From: an uncultured Lachnospiraceae bacterium
Lineage (GTDB): Bacteria > Bacillota > Clostridia > Lachnospirales > Lachnospiraceae
Direction: 5' to 3'
NCBI GenBank assembly: GCA_910585345.1
Contig: CAJUDS010000013.1
Location: 1 to 64,000 of the forward strand
Length of the DNA: 64,000 bases
Under the pieces are notes generated by a model. It did not search any database, was not told where the DNA came from, and saw only the letters and a program-made list of their open reading frames with translations. Below are positions 52,484 to 61,282 of the stretch, piece by piece. Every line of letters begins with the position of its first letter. The first letter of the stretch is position 1. Position numbers and translations under genes: made by a program.

Positions 52484-53527
52484 CTATTTGTTTTCATTAC
52501 GCGCCTGCAGCGCCATTTTTGCCTGCAGATTTCTCTGTGTCTGGTCGATAACAACCGCCAGGATAATGACCAGTCCGCGGATTACCTTCTGCCAGAACTC
52601 AGACACACCGCACATCGTCATACCATCGTTGATTACACCAATCACAAACGCGCCGACTACCGTTCCCAGTATTGTGCCGGAACCGCCTGCCATAGACGTA
52701 CCGCCCAGAACCGTCGCTGCGATTGCATTCATCTCCCAGCCATCGCCCGATGCAGGATGCGCTGCGGAAAGCTGCGCCGTGTTGATCATGCCTACCCATG
52801 CCGCACAGAAACCGGAAATCATATAGACAAAGATTTTAATGCGGTCGGCTTTGATACCGGACAGTTTTGCAGACTTTTCATTGCCTCCCACGCCAAGCAC
52901 ATACCATCCAAAAGGCATCTTTTTCAGTAAAACAACTGCGATTACGGCAAGTACGGCAAATACATAAACACCTGCCGGAATTCCCGCAATATTACTCCCC
53001 AATGACTTAAACCCCGTATTGCCAAGTCCTTCATAGCCTGCGATATCAGGGAATGTTGCGCCCCCAGAGCGCAGATTTGCAAAGCCGCGGCATATGTACA
53101 TCGTACCCAGGGTCGCGATAAACGGCGCCACGTTCAGTTTGGTAATAATCAGACCGTTAATCCATCCGATCAGAGCGCCGATCAGCAGCATGAGAATCAC
53201 GATAACGGGCACGCTGAAATATAATGTCACTCCGGCAAAGTGAATCGTCAAACCTTCCTGGATCAGACCGCCTGCCAGCATACCGATCAGACCCACTACC
53301 GAACCGACCGACAGGTCAATGCCGCCCGTAATGATGACAAAGGTCATGCCCAGCGCCAAAATGCCATACAACGCTACATGTTTCGCAATCATGGTCATTG
53401 TGGACGGATCCAAAAAATTATCTTTTACAATACTGAAAAATACGATTAATATAATCAGAACAATAAATGTCCGGCCCTTCAACAGGGTCATCAACATCTG
53501 GTTGGAATTCATTTTTTTCGTTTTCAT
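52484..53527 (-). CDS. Sugar ABC transporter permease (RbsC-like)
   Basis: 347 residues with about ten membrane segments. RbsC-family motifs: GITFVIITGGIDLSVG-type segment (GMTFVIITGGIDLSVGSVVG), NGLIITKLNVAPFIATLGTM and ATVLGGTSMAGGSGTILGTV. Good AAGGAG before ATG. It works with the RbsA-type ATPase and the lipoprotein encoded upstream. Confidence 0.95.
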   Translation of the reverse strand: MKTKKMNSNQMLMTLLKGRTFIVLIILIVFFSIVKDNFLDPSTMTMIAKHVALYGILALGMTFVIITGGIDLSVGSVVGLIGMLAGGLIQEGLTIHFAGVTLYFSVPVIVILMLLIGALIGWINGLIITKLNVAPFIATLGTMYICRGFANLRSGGATFPDIAGYEGLGNTGFKSLGSNIAGIPAGVYVFAVLAVIAVVLLKKMPFGWYVLGVGGNEKSAKLSGIKADRIKIFVYMISGFCAAWVGMINTAQLSAAHPASGDGWEMNAIAATVLGGTSMAGGSGTILGTVVGAFVIGVINDGMTMCGVSEFWQKVIRGLVIILAVVIDQTQRNLQAKMALQARNENK

Positions 53528-53544
53528 AGTCCGCTCCTTCCCGT

Positions 53545-55083
53545 TTATGCATGTGCGCCGGTGCCAAGTCCGGCGTAGGACGCCCGTACCAGCGCATCCT
53601 CGGTAATCTCATTTCCCTGCAGTTCGCCCGTACATTTGCCGTTTGATAAAACATAAATCCGGTCTGCAATCGCCATAATCTCTTTCAGCTCAGACGAAAT
53701 CACGATAATAGACAAACCGCGCTCCGCATAGTCATGGATAATCTCAAATACTTCCGTCTTGGCGCCAATATCAATCCCTCTGGACGGCTCATCCAGGAGC
53801 AGCACGGTTGGATCCGTTAAAATCCCCTTGCCAATTACGACTTTCTGCTGGTTACCACCCGACAATGACAGGATTGGGAGCTTTTTATCAGCTACTTTAA
53901 TATGAATATCCTGAATCTGGGCATCTACTGCCTTTTCTTCTTCCTTGCTGTTTAAAAAGATGCCCTTTACATATTTTTTCATGGAAGCGATCGACGTATT
54001 TTTACAAATATCCAGCGTCTGGATCAGTCCCTGTCTCTGGCGGTCTTCCGGCACGATCGCAAAGCCGTTTTGAATCTGTTCGGAAATGCTTCTGATGCGC
54101 AGCGGTTTGCCCTGGTAGACCACTTCGCCGGTATGCTCCGGCCGCATACCCATCAGGCATTCGAACAATTCGCTCCGGCCCGCTCCCAAAAGCCCATAGA
54201 TTCCCAATACTTCGCCTTTTTTCAGGTACATGCTGACATCGTCCAAAAGATACCCGCCGCCTTTTTTCTGAAGTGATAAGCCCTTGATCTCCAATATTTT
54301 TTCCGCCTTATCCAGATCAATGCTTCTCTCAAATCTATGGTACTGCGTATTCTTGCCTACCATATTTTCCACAATCCAGCTCAGCTCAATATCTTTTACA
54401 TCCGCGTCCGCCACATATTTTCCATCTCTGAGAACCGTCACATGATCGCCGATCTCCATAATCTCTTCCAGGCGATGCGAAATATAGACGATAGAAATGC
54501 CGTCCGCCATCAGCTCCCGCATAATCTTAAACAGCACCTTAACCTCCGCTGCCGATAGAGAGGAGGTCGGCTCATCCATGATCAGCACCCGCAGATCGTC
54601 CTGAATCAGATTTCTGGCAATTTCCACCATCTGCTGCTGCCCTACCCGGAGATCTCCCACGAGCGTCTCCGGCGGAATTTCGTGTTCCAGACGTTCCAGT
54701 ATTTTCTTAGCACCTTCCACATGCGCCTTATCGTCAAGAAACGGGCCTTTTTTGTATTCATGGTTCATAAAGATATTCTGGTATACTGTCAGGTTCGGGA
54801 ACAGGCTCAGTTCTTGATGGATGATACCGATTCCTTTCTCCCTTGCCGCTGTCGTATCCTTAAAATATACTTCCTCCCCGTCCATATACATCTTTCCGTT
54901 TGACGGTTGTTCAATGCCGGCAATCATCTTCATCAGCGTAGACTTGCCGGCTCCATTTTCGCCGATCAGTACGTTTACCTTCCCTTTCAGAAGATCAAAA
55001 GAAACGCCGTCAAGCGCTTTCGTGCCGGGGTATATCTTGTCTATTTTTTCACAGTGGAGAACAACATCCGGATTATCAAACAT
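53545..55083 (-). CDS. Sugar ABC transporter ATP-binding protein (RbsA/MglA-like, duplicated)
   Basis: 512 residues from ATG 55083 (AGGAGGAG upstream). Two ABC halves: the first with Walker A GENGAGKSTLMK, signature LRVGQQQMVEIAR and Walker B LIMDEPTSSL; the second with degenerate Walker A GLLGAGRSELFE, signature LSGGNQQKVVIGK and LLLDEPSRGID. This is the CUT2 sugar importer layout. Follows the DUF2291 gene by 13 bases. Confidence 0.96.
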   Translation of the reverse strand: MFDNPDVVLHCEKIDKIYPGTKALDGVSFDLLKGKVNVLIGENGAGKSTLMKMIAGIEQPSNGKMYMDGEEVYFKDTTAAREKGIGIIHQELSLFPNLTVYQNIFMNHEYKKGPFLDDKAHVEGAKKILERLEHEIPPETLVGDLRVGQQQMVEIARNLIQDDLRVLIMDEPTSSLSAAEVKVLFKIMRELMADGISIVYISHRLEEIMEIGDHVTVLRDGKYVADADVKDIELSWIVENMVGKNTQYHRFERSIDLDKAEKILEIKGLSLQKKGGGYLLDDVSMYLKKGEVLGIYGLLGAGRSELFECLMGMRPEHTGEVVYQGKPLRIRSISEQIQNGFAIVPEDRQRQGLIQTLDICKNTSIASMKKYVKGIFLNSKEEEKAVDAQIQDIHIKVADKKLPILSLSGGNQQKVVIGKGILTDPTVLLLDEPSRGIDIGAKTEVFEIIHDYAERGLSIIVISSELKEIMAIADRIYVLSNGKCTGELQGNEITEDALVRASYAGLGTGAHA

Positions 55084-55096
55084 ATTTCTCCTCCTT

Positions 55097-55675
55097 CTAT
55101 TCAATCGTCATTTCTACAGGCGTTATCACAATCTTTCCAGCGTTCTCTGCCGCTGCCCCTGTAAAAGTGACTGTCTTTCCCGCCACGCTTTCCTCCAAAG
55201 CAAGAGGCGCAACCACCTGCGTATCTGCCTCTTTGTTCAGCGCCTTTGCATACTGGGACCACTCCGTCTGATTGGTAAAATCTTCAAAACCTTTCAGTGT
55301 CTGTGTATCGCGGAGAGCTGTGCCCGAATATACGCCGCCTGCCTGTATCTGCACTTCCCCGTCATATCCATCCAGCTCTACCAGCAGATAATGCTTCGGT
55401 GTCTCCGTATTAAACTCTATGATTTTTGCCGTACCTTTCACTGCAGTTCCATCCCCCAGGCCCGCAGCTGCCGCCTCTGCCGCATCCGCTGCGTTTGCTT
55501 TGATCTCATCCACTACCGCCGTCCAGTCGTTGCTGGACTGCGCGCTGGAATCAAATGCCTGCTCTCCCGTATAAGAACTTTCCTGCCCGATCGGAACCAC
55601 TGTAACAACGCCGCATCCTGCGATGCTCGCCGCCGTCACAACTGCCGTGATGATAAGAACCAGTTTTTTCTTCAT
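55097..55675 (-). CDS. DUF2291 lipoprotein associated with sugar ABC transporters
   Basis: 192 residues from ATG 55675. Signal peptide MKKKLVLIITAVVTAAS with lipobox IAGC, so a lipid-anchored exported protein. The rest (VKGTAKIIEFNTETPKHYLL, GGVYSGTALRDTQTLKGFED) fits DUF2291, a family seen beside RbsB-type binding proteins; its biochemical role is not known to me. Between the substrate-binding protein, from which it is separated by an attenuator-like hairpin, and the ATPase. Confidence 0.85.
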   Translation of the reverse strand: MKKKLVLIITAVVTAASIAGCGVVTVVPIGQESSYTGEQAFDSSAQSSNDWTAVVDEIKANAADAAEAAAAGLGDGTAVKGTAKIIEFNTETPKHYLLVELDGYDGEVQIQAGGVYSGTALRDTQTLKGFEDFTNQTEWSQYAKALNKEADTQVVAPLALEESVAGKTVTFTGAAAENAGKIVITPVEMTIE

Positions 55676-55703
55676 ATTCCTTCTCCTATTATCCCGTTTT
55701 GGC

Positions 55704-55739
55704 AAAAAAGGGACGGCCCGCATAGCGCCGCCCTTTTTT
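55704..55739 (-). terminator. Attenuator-like hairpin after the substrate-binding protein gene
   Basis: GC-rich stem with flanking A and T runs: on the minus strand AAAAAAGGGCGGC pairs with GCCGTCCCTTTTTT (one bulge), ending in six Ts. Such partial terminators commonly make the binding protein more abundant than the rest of the transporter. Confidence 0.8.
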
Positions 55740-55760
55740 ACTGTTCTTAATTCTCTCTTA

Positions 55761-56834
55761 CTACTCTGTGTAAACAAATGCCGATAATTTGTCTACGTTA
55801 TCAGCCGTAATAGCCACACAGGGAACAAGCTGCTTCTCTTCCGCAGGCGCCGTACCCTTCAGATAAGCGTCTGCCTGCTCTACGGCCATCTCTGTAATCT
55901 TAGCGATCTGCTGAAGCGCCGTACCGACCATATTGCCGGACTTAATGTAATTTGCAGCATCATCGGAACCGTCCACACCAATGATCTTGATATCTTCGCG
56001 TCCTGCATCAATACATGCCTGCACCGCACCGCATGCCATCGTATCGTTGCCACAGATAATACCCGTAATTTCAGGATTAGACTGCAGGATCGCTTCTGTC
56101 TTTTCATAACCCTGTGTCTGATCCCAGTTTGCAGACTGCTGCGCCACCATCTCCATATCAGGATATTCATCAATTACAGAGTGGAAATTCTCGGAACGCA
56201 CCTGGCAGTTCGTATCGGATTCCAGACCGAGCAGTTCCGCATATTTGCCTTCATACCCCATTGCTTCAACCCATGATTCGGCAATCGCTGCGGCTCCCTG
56301 TGCATTATCTGCAACAAGCTGTGCAACTGCAAGGCCGGACTGGTTGATCTCGCGGTCTACAAGGAAAGTCGGAATACCTGCATCGTATGCCTTCTGAATT
56401 GCTTCGATAGAAGCGTCCGCACCTGCGTTGTCACAGACAATTGCCGCTGCACCATCTGCAATTGCAGCCTCAAACATTTCAAGCTGTGTAGCCGCATCGT
56501 CGTCATGAGAGAAGCATTTTACTTCATAACCAAGCTCTGTGCCCTTCGCTGTTGCAATATCCTGTACTGTCTTGAAATATGCGTTGGATGTGGAAGGCGT
56601 AATGCAATATATAATATTGCTGCCTCCTCCTGGAAGAAGCTCGCCCGATGGCGCCTCTTCCGCAGCCTCCTCCTCTGCAGCAGGCGCTTCTTCCTGCGCC
56701 GGAGCCTCTTCTTCAGCCGCCGGAGCCTCCGCCTCAGCCGCCGGAGCGGACTCCTGCGCTGTGCTGCCGCAGCCCACAAGCATAGCTGCAACCATCGACA
56801 CGCTTAAAATTGCCGCTAACATTTTCTTTCTCAT
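55761..56834 (-). CDS. Sugar ABC transporter substrate-binding lipoprotein (RbsB-like)
   Basis: 357 residues. Signal peptide with lipobox MLVGCG (Cys at about 22), followed by a 45-residue Ala/Glu/Pro linker and a type I periplasmic-binding fold: YCITPSTSNAYFKTVQDIAT, GIPTFLVDREINQSG, ITGIICGNDTMACGAVQACI, IIGVDGSDDAANYIKSGNM. Captures the sugar outside the cell for the RbsC/RbsA-type importer. First gene of the operon. Confidence 0.95.
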   Translation of the reverse strand: MRKKMLAAILSVSMVAAMLVGCGSTAQESAPAAEAEAPAAEEEAPAQEEAPAAEEEAAEEAPSGELLPGGGSNIIYCITPSTSNAYFKTVQDIATAKGTELGYEVKCFSHDDDAATQLEMFEAAIADGAAAIVCDNAGADASIEAIQKAYDAGIPTFLVDREINQSGLAVAQLVADNAQGAAAIAESWVEAMGYEGKYAELLGLESDTNCQVRSENFHSVIDEYPDMEMVAQQSANWDQTQGYEKTEAILQSNPEITGIICGNDTMACGAVQACIDAGREDIKIIGVDGSDDAANYIKSGNMVGTALQQIAKITEMAVEQADAYLKGTAPAEEKQLVPCVAITADNVDKLSAFVYTE

Positions 56835-56898
56835 AACACATTTTCCTCCTTTAAAATTTTAATAGTATGTGCCGCAATCTTATGATTGCTTGTTTGAA

Positions 56899-56927
56899 AT
56901 TATAAATATTTTATATAAATATTTCAA
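56899..56927 (-). promoter_or_regulatory. Promoter of the sugar operon
   Basis: Minus-strand -35 TTGAAA (56922-56927), 17-base spacer, perfect -10 TATAAT (56899-56904), with a leader of about 58 bases. It is followed upstream by a near-palindrome TTTTAGCGCTTAAA (56969-56982) with a central CG, as in LacI-family operators. The rest of 56835-57230 is very AT-rich and holds no gene. Confidence 0.8.
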
Positions 56928-56968
56928 TATATATTTTATAAAAATTTTAATTTTTCCTTTTTACACAT

Positions 56969-56982
56969 TTTTAGCGCTTAAA
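56969..56982. promoter_or_regulatory. Candidate LacI-family operator
   Basis: TTTTAGCGCTTAAA is a 14-base palindrome with a single mismatched pair and a central CG step, about 42 bases upstream of the -35 box. Confidence 0.35.
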
Positions 56983-57230
56983 TTTTGTGCATATTGCGCA
57001 TTTATTTTTAATTCTATCGTTATTTATACTTTTCCGAGGTTGATCTGTTCATTTTTGCTTTCTATATCTTTTATATAAATATTTACATAAATTTATTTAT
57101 ATTTTTTATAAAAATCTAATTTTAGTCTGTTTCGGCCTTGTACCGCCGCACAAACGGGAAGGAGAAAATGCGCCTTTTCTCCCGCCGCGCCTCATACACT
57201 GTCAAAGCGGCAAGTTCTTTCCTATGAAAT

Positions 57231-57262
57231 AAAAAAACGGCCGTGCCGCTAAGCACAGCCGT
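57231..57262 (-). terminator. Terminator of the unknown membrane-anchored protein gene
   Basis: ACGGC/GCCGT and GTGC/GCAC paired with one bulge (57237-57262) and a T tract of seven on the minus strand. Confidence 0.85.
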
Positions 57263-57311
57263 CCGGAGCGAAAACACATCCGGTTTTCTATTCAAAAATC
57301 CATATTTCAGA

Positions 57312-58115
57312 TCACAACACCACGATACAGTCCAGAAGCCGTTCGGCCAGACTGTCATCCCCCAGTGGCATAAATCCCCATCTCCCGTCCAGTTTACGGC
57401 ACATTGCTTTATAATTGCCGTTTGGGGTCAGCTTTGCCTCCTTATTGTATGCAGCCAGGCCTTCATCCGCCAGCGCCGCCAGCTCTCTGGCCGCCGTATC
57501 GCAATTGTGCGTGTAAATTTGATAACGTGGAATATCTCTCTGTCCAAGAAACGCCTCTAAACGCGCTCCGGCGCCGGAGGTTTCCCCGCCCGCCGCGTCA
57601 GATGCCTGCGCATACAACCGTTCAAACGCATCTCCTATTTCCACATATCCGGCGCTTTCCCGCATAACAGCCTCATACTGTTCTCTCGGTATATATCTGT
57701 AGAGCGCTCTGTCAAAACCAACGCATTCGTCGCAACCTTCCACCCGTAGTTCTCCCGTCTCCAGCAGTATTCCTACCGCCTCCCTGTCAAGAGAAAACTG
57801 CTTCATCTTGCCGATGCCCTCTTTCCCAAGCAGACACTCGAACAGATTGTACTGCATCCCATTATAACTGAAAAGCTCTCCCGCCCCGTTTTCGTCCACC
57901 AACAGAAGCGCAGAATGCCCCAGCCCTTTCATGCCGTCAAGATTAAGCAGATAAACAATCCGACATGTTTCCCCTTCTGCCGGACCACATTCCCTTACCG
58001 GCGGTTCATAAATGCACAAACTCCACAAAAGCCAGCCTGCAAGCGCCAGAACAGGCACCGCGGACCACCGCTTTTTCTGTTTTCTTTTTCTTTTGTGTCC
58101 ACATACCCCTGACAC
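57312..58115 (-). CDS. Membrane-anchored protein of unknown function with His and His-Asn-Cys motifs
   Basis: 267 residues; GTG start at 58115 with GAGGG upstream, no in-frame ATG fits better. A basic N-terminus and one membrane segment (about 18-36) place the rest outside the cell. I do not recognise the family with certainty. Motifs: GMKGLGHSALLLVDE (about 61-75) and YTHNCDTAARELAAL (about 200-215). A conserved His early and a His/Cys later recall permuted NlpC/P60 or DUF4105-like cysteine peptidase folds, which is inference. Stands alone with its own terminator. Confidence 0.55.
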   Translation of the reverse strand: MSGVCGHKRKRKQKKRWSAVPVLALAGWLLWSLCIYEPPVRECGPAEGETCRIVYLLNLDGMKGLGHSALLLVDENGAGELFSYNGMQYNLFECLLGKEGIGKMKQFSLDREAVGILLETGELRVEGCDECVGFDRALYRYIPREQYEAVMRESAGYVEIGDAFERLYAQASDAAGGETSGAGARLEAFLGQRDIPRYQIYTHNCDTAARELAALADEGLAAYNKEAKLTPNGNYKAMCRKLDGRWGFMPLGDDSLAERLLDCIVVL

Positions 58116-58334
58116 TGCCTTTTCCCTCTTCTCAATTTTAACCTGCCGGCAGCTCTGCCCTGTGTCTGCTTACTAACAGCCCGCCTTCTTTCAGGGCGCC
58201 CGTCAGTTTCTTTCAGCATACATAACCCGGCACATTTTCGCAATACCTGTTTTTTGGATTTCCCCATTTTTGCGCAAGTCTGCCGCTCCTGAGATTCTGC
58301 ACAATCAGACCAATGGAATGCACCGCAAAAATAT

Positions 58335-59540
58335 TCACCCAACGTCAAAGTTTTTCTGCCCGTGATAAATTCCAAAAATAATAAGAACCGCAGTCACTCC
58401 TAAAATCAGAATCGCCATAACCGGATAACTGATGCTTATGCCGAACACATCAAAAACTTTGAAACTTCCAAACACTTCTTTGATCAATGTGACATTTGCC
58501 AGCCCAAAGTCGATAAGCGGTTGTATCCTCTGTGTGACGCCATCCCCCATCGCCGCCAGTCCCACATTGATAAACAAAATAGCGAGGCTCACCCCTGCGC
58601 TGCTCCTCTGGCTTTTCATCCGTGAAGAAACAAATCCAACGATAACACTGTAAACTGCCCCTGTGAAAATCAACCACGCCGCTGCAATAACAGCAAGCTG
58701 CCAGACCCTGAATCCAAACATAGAATGGGCATATGTCGGAATGGATTGTATTGCGGCATCCCAGCCATGCAGGCTGGCATGAGGAAGAAAGCCAAAAATA
58801 AACGTGGCAGTCACATACAATACAACGACAACGGCAGACGTTGTAAGAATACTGAGCAGTTTTGCTGTGACAATTTTCCTTCTGCCGCTCCGGGAACTTA
58901 AAATCAGATGATCCATGCCCGTTTCCCTTTCCACGGCAAATACCGGGGCAATGATAAACGCCAGCGGAATAAACAGCAGAAACTGCATTAAATGTTCCCC
59001 CCAGTTGACAAACAAGTTTTCCCATAACAGAATATTCGCAAATTCAGGTTCGCCAAGCGCAGTCAGCACTTTTAAAGAACCAGAAAATTTTGTATACGCA
59101 AATGTATTCTGTCTCCCCTGCATTTCAAGCTCAGATAAGATCGACTCTAAAAGTGCAATCCCATACGGTTCCTCCGCACTCTCCGGCGGCGTCCCATTCC
59201 AATATTCATCCACCCGGCCAACAAATTCATTGTATTTCAGCGCCAGCATTGTTTCAGGCTGATCTTTGATGCTTCTGGCAATCATCCGGGAATCTGTACC
59301 GTAGCGGGCGCTTATTTCCTCATATTCTTTTTTCGCCCAGGCAGCTTTCCCGGCATCAAACGAACCTTCATAGTCCGCTGCCAGTTCTTCGTAAAAACGA
59401 TAGCTCTCCCTGCTTCCGATCAGGAACATGGAAGTGACAAACCCAATCAGGCTGTAGAGCACGAACAGGCCGGCAAGTAAACTTATCGTTTTTTTATTGC
59501 ATAACAGTTTTCTAAGTTCAAAGCGGTATAATGACATCAC
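58335..59540 (-). CDS. ABC exporter membrane protein
   Basis: 401 residues. One N-terminal membrane segment, a large extracytoplasmic loop (about 45-170), then five or six further segments, the layout of ABC-2-type permeases linked to bacteriocin, antibiotic or lipid export. Its ATG overlaps the stop of the ATPase gene by four bases (ATGA), so the two are coupled. Substrate unknown. Confidence 0.82.
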   Translation of the reverse strand: MMSLYRFELRKLLCNKKTISLLAGLFVLYSLIGFVTSMFLIGSRESYRFYEELAADYEGSFDAGKAAWAKKEYEEISARYGTDSRMIARSIKDQPETMLALKYNEFVGRVDEYWNGTPPESAEEPYGIALLESILSELEMQGRQNTFAYTKFSGSLKVLTALGEPEFANILLWENLFVNWGEHLMQFLLFIPLAFIIAPVFAVERETGMDHLILSSRSGRRKIVTAKLLSILTTSAVVVVLYVTATFIFGFLPHASLHGWDAAIQSIPTYAHSMFGFRVWQLAVIAAAWLIFTGAVYSVIVGFVSSRMKSQRSSAGVSLAILFINVGLAAMGDGVTQRIQPLIDFGLANVTLIKEVFGSFKVFDVFGISISYPVMAILILGVTAVLIIFGIYHGQKNFDVG

Positions 59541-60421
59541 TCTGCCTCCTTGCTTTCCGACAAAAAATTGAAACTATATAAATACGCATCTTCCAGACTC
59601 GGCATGGTCTGCAGCGCATTGGCCGTTGGTTTTGATTCCGCAATCACCCGCACTTCCATAAGTTCCCCTTTTGCAGCCACATTACTGATAACCGCCTGCT
59701 TTTGATACTCCACAAGTTCTTCTGCAGGCATTTCCACAAGCCAGACTTTACCAGCCATCATTTTGACATATTCCCTACTGCTGTGCATATGATGAATCAC
59801 GCCGTACTCCATCATCATAATCTGCGCAGCAATCTGCTCTACATCAGATACAATATGCGTAGAAAGCAGTACCAAACGGTCTTTTGAATAAGCAGATATG
59901 ATATTCCGGAATTTGATGCGTTCAAACGGATCAAGCCCGGAAGTCGGTTCATCCAAAATCAAAATCTCAGGATTGTCAAGCAACGCCTGTGCAATGCCAA
60001 GCCTGCGCTGCATCCCGCCTGAATAAGTGCAACAACGCCTCTTTAAATCATCCTGTAAACCCACACTGTAGGCTAATTCTTCAATCCGCTTTTTTGCATA
60101 TGCTTTTTCCATACCCTTTAACGCGGCAGAATATTCCAGATAATCCCTGCCTGTAAAATCTCTGTAAAAGCCGACATTCTGCGGCAGATATCCTATTTTC
60201 GCCCTGTATTCATCGCCTACATCGCGAATGTCGCTGCCATTATATAAAATCTGCCCCTTGTCCGGGCGCAGCACATCCGCCATAATCCGGATCATCGTCG
60301 TCTTTCCTGCGCCGTTGGGTCCAAGCAGCCCATAAACCCCCGTTCCCATTGTGACAGAAATCCCTTTCAGAACCTTCTTGTCCTTATAGCTTTTTTCTAT
60401 CTTTTCAAGTTGCAATTCCAT
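59537..60421 (-). CDS. ABC exporter ATP-binding protein
   Basis: 294 residues. Walker A GLLGPNGAGKTTMIR (about 31-45), Q-loop YLPQNVGFY, signature YSGGMQRRLGIAQAL, Walker B ILILDEPTSGLDP and switch His in LLSTHIVSDVEQ. Partner of the permease downstream. AAAGGAGG before ATG. Confidence 0.95.
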   Translation of the reverse strand: MELQLEKIEKSYKDKKVLKGISVTMGTGVYGLLGPNGAGKTTMIRIMADVLRPDKGQILYNGSDIRDVGDEYRAKIGYLPQNVGFYRDFTGRDYLEYSAALKGMEKAYAKKRIEELAYSVGLQDDLKRRCCTYSGGMQRRLGIAQALLDNPEILILDEPTSGLDPFERIKFRNIISAYSKDRLVLLSTHIVSDVEQIAAQIMMMEYGVIHHMHSSREYVKMMAGKVWLVEMPAEELVEYQKQAVISNVAAKGELMEVRVIAESKPTANALQTMPSLEDAYLYSFNFLSESKEAE

Positions 60422-60520
60422 AAATGCCTCCTTTCTGTTCTTATCTTAGCGCTCCGCCTCCCCGCATTGCCCTCGCCACTTTTACTGTGGAAAAATCTGC
60501 CTGATTAAACTTTCCAACAC

Positions 60521-61282
60521 TTAATGCAAAAAAGCCGCTCCTATAAGAACCGTAATCATAAGCCCCATGACCGGAGTTATGATAAAGCCATAAATGTTAA
60601 ATGCCATTCCCTCCCGCACGAGTTCGTCAGAACTCATTTTGTATGCCCCAAGCGCAATATATCGGAAAATAGATGTCACATAGGTAAGCGGATTCAAATA
60701 TACGACCGGCAGAAGAAACCCCGGCATCATCGTTGTCGGTATATATGCGCCGGACACAAACGTCAACGGCATCATAATCATGGAACTGATTGTCTGGAAC
60801 GAAGGGGAGTTGCGTGACACAGTCGCTAAAAACAGGCCGACTGCACTAAAAGTCATCGCCGAAACCAGCATTATCACAATCAGCAGCAAACTCTGAAACA
60901 CATTTATTTTAAATCCAATGAGCAGGCTGATTATCATGGTAAGAGTCCCCTGCAAGGTAGAAACGACTGCCCCTGATATAATATTTCCGATAGAAATTTG
61001 GGAACGTGTAATCGGTGCAACCATGACCTCTTTCATATATCCGTCCGCAATATCCGACAGGATATCTGACGAATTATTGATACCCGTCTGAAAAACAGTC
61101 ATAATAATGACGCCGGCAATCAAATAATTCATAGGTTCGCCAAAACCGCTCATAGAAGATTTCATCATAAAGGAAAACATCACCAGCATGAACATGGACA
61201 TCACGATGCTGCCGATCATCCTCCCCCTGTTTCTGGTATAATTTAATAAATTTCTCTGTATAATTGCTGTAACCGGATTCAT
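60521..61282 (-). CDS. ABC-2-type exporter permease (DrrB-like)
   Basis: 253 residues with six membrane segments; ends in a hydrophobic helix. The conserved PLTFVSGAYIPTTMMPGFLL and LNPLTYVTSIFRYIALG segments mark the ABC-2/DrrB family that exports drugs or polyketide-like molecules. Starts four bases inside the end of the ATPase gene. Confidence 0.92.
   Translation of the reverse strand: MNPVTAIIQRNLLNYTRNRGRMIGSIVMSMFMLVMFSFMMKSSMSGFGEPMNYLIAGVIIMTVFQTGINNSSDILSDIADGYMKEVMVAPITRSQISIGNIISGAVVSTLQGTLTMIISLLIGFKINVFQSLLLIVIMLVSAMTFSAVGLFLATVSRNSPSFQTISSMIMMPLTFVSGAYIPTTMMPGFLLPVVYLNPLTYVTSIFRYIALGAYKMSSDELVREGMAFNIYGFIITPVMGLMITVLIGAAFLH

Noticed and set aside
56900..57120. AT-rich repeats TTTATATAAATATTT upstream of the sugar operon considered as an origin or MITE
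   Set aside because: Repeats are explained by low-complexity AT sequence and the promoter; no terminal inverted repeats or DnaA-type boxes.
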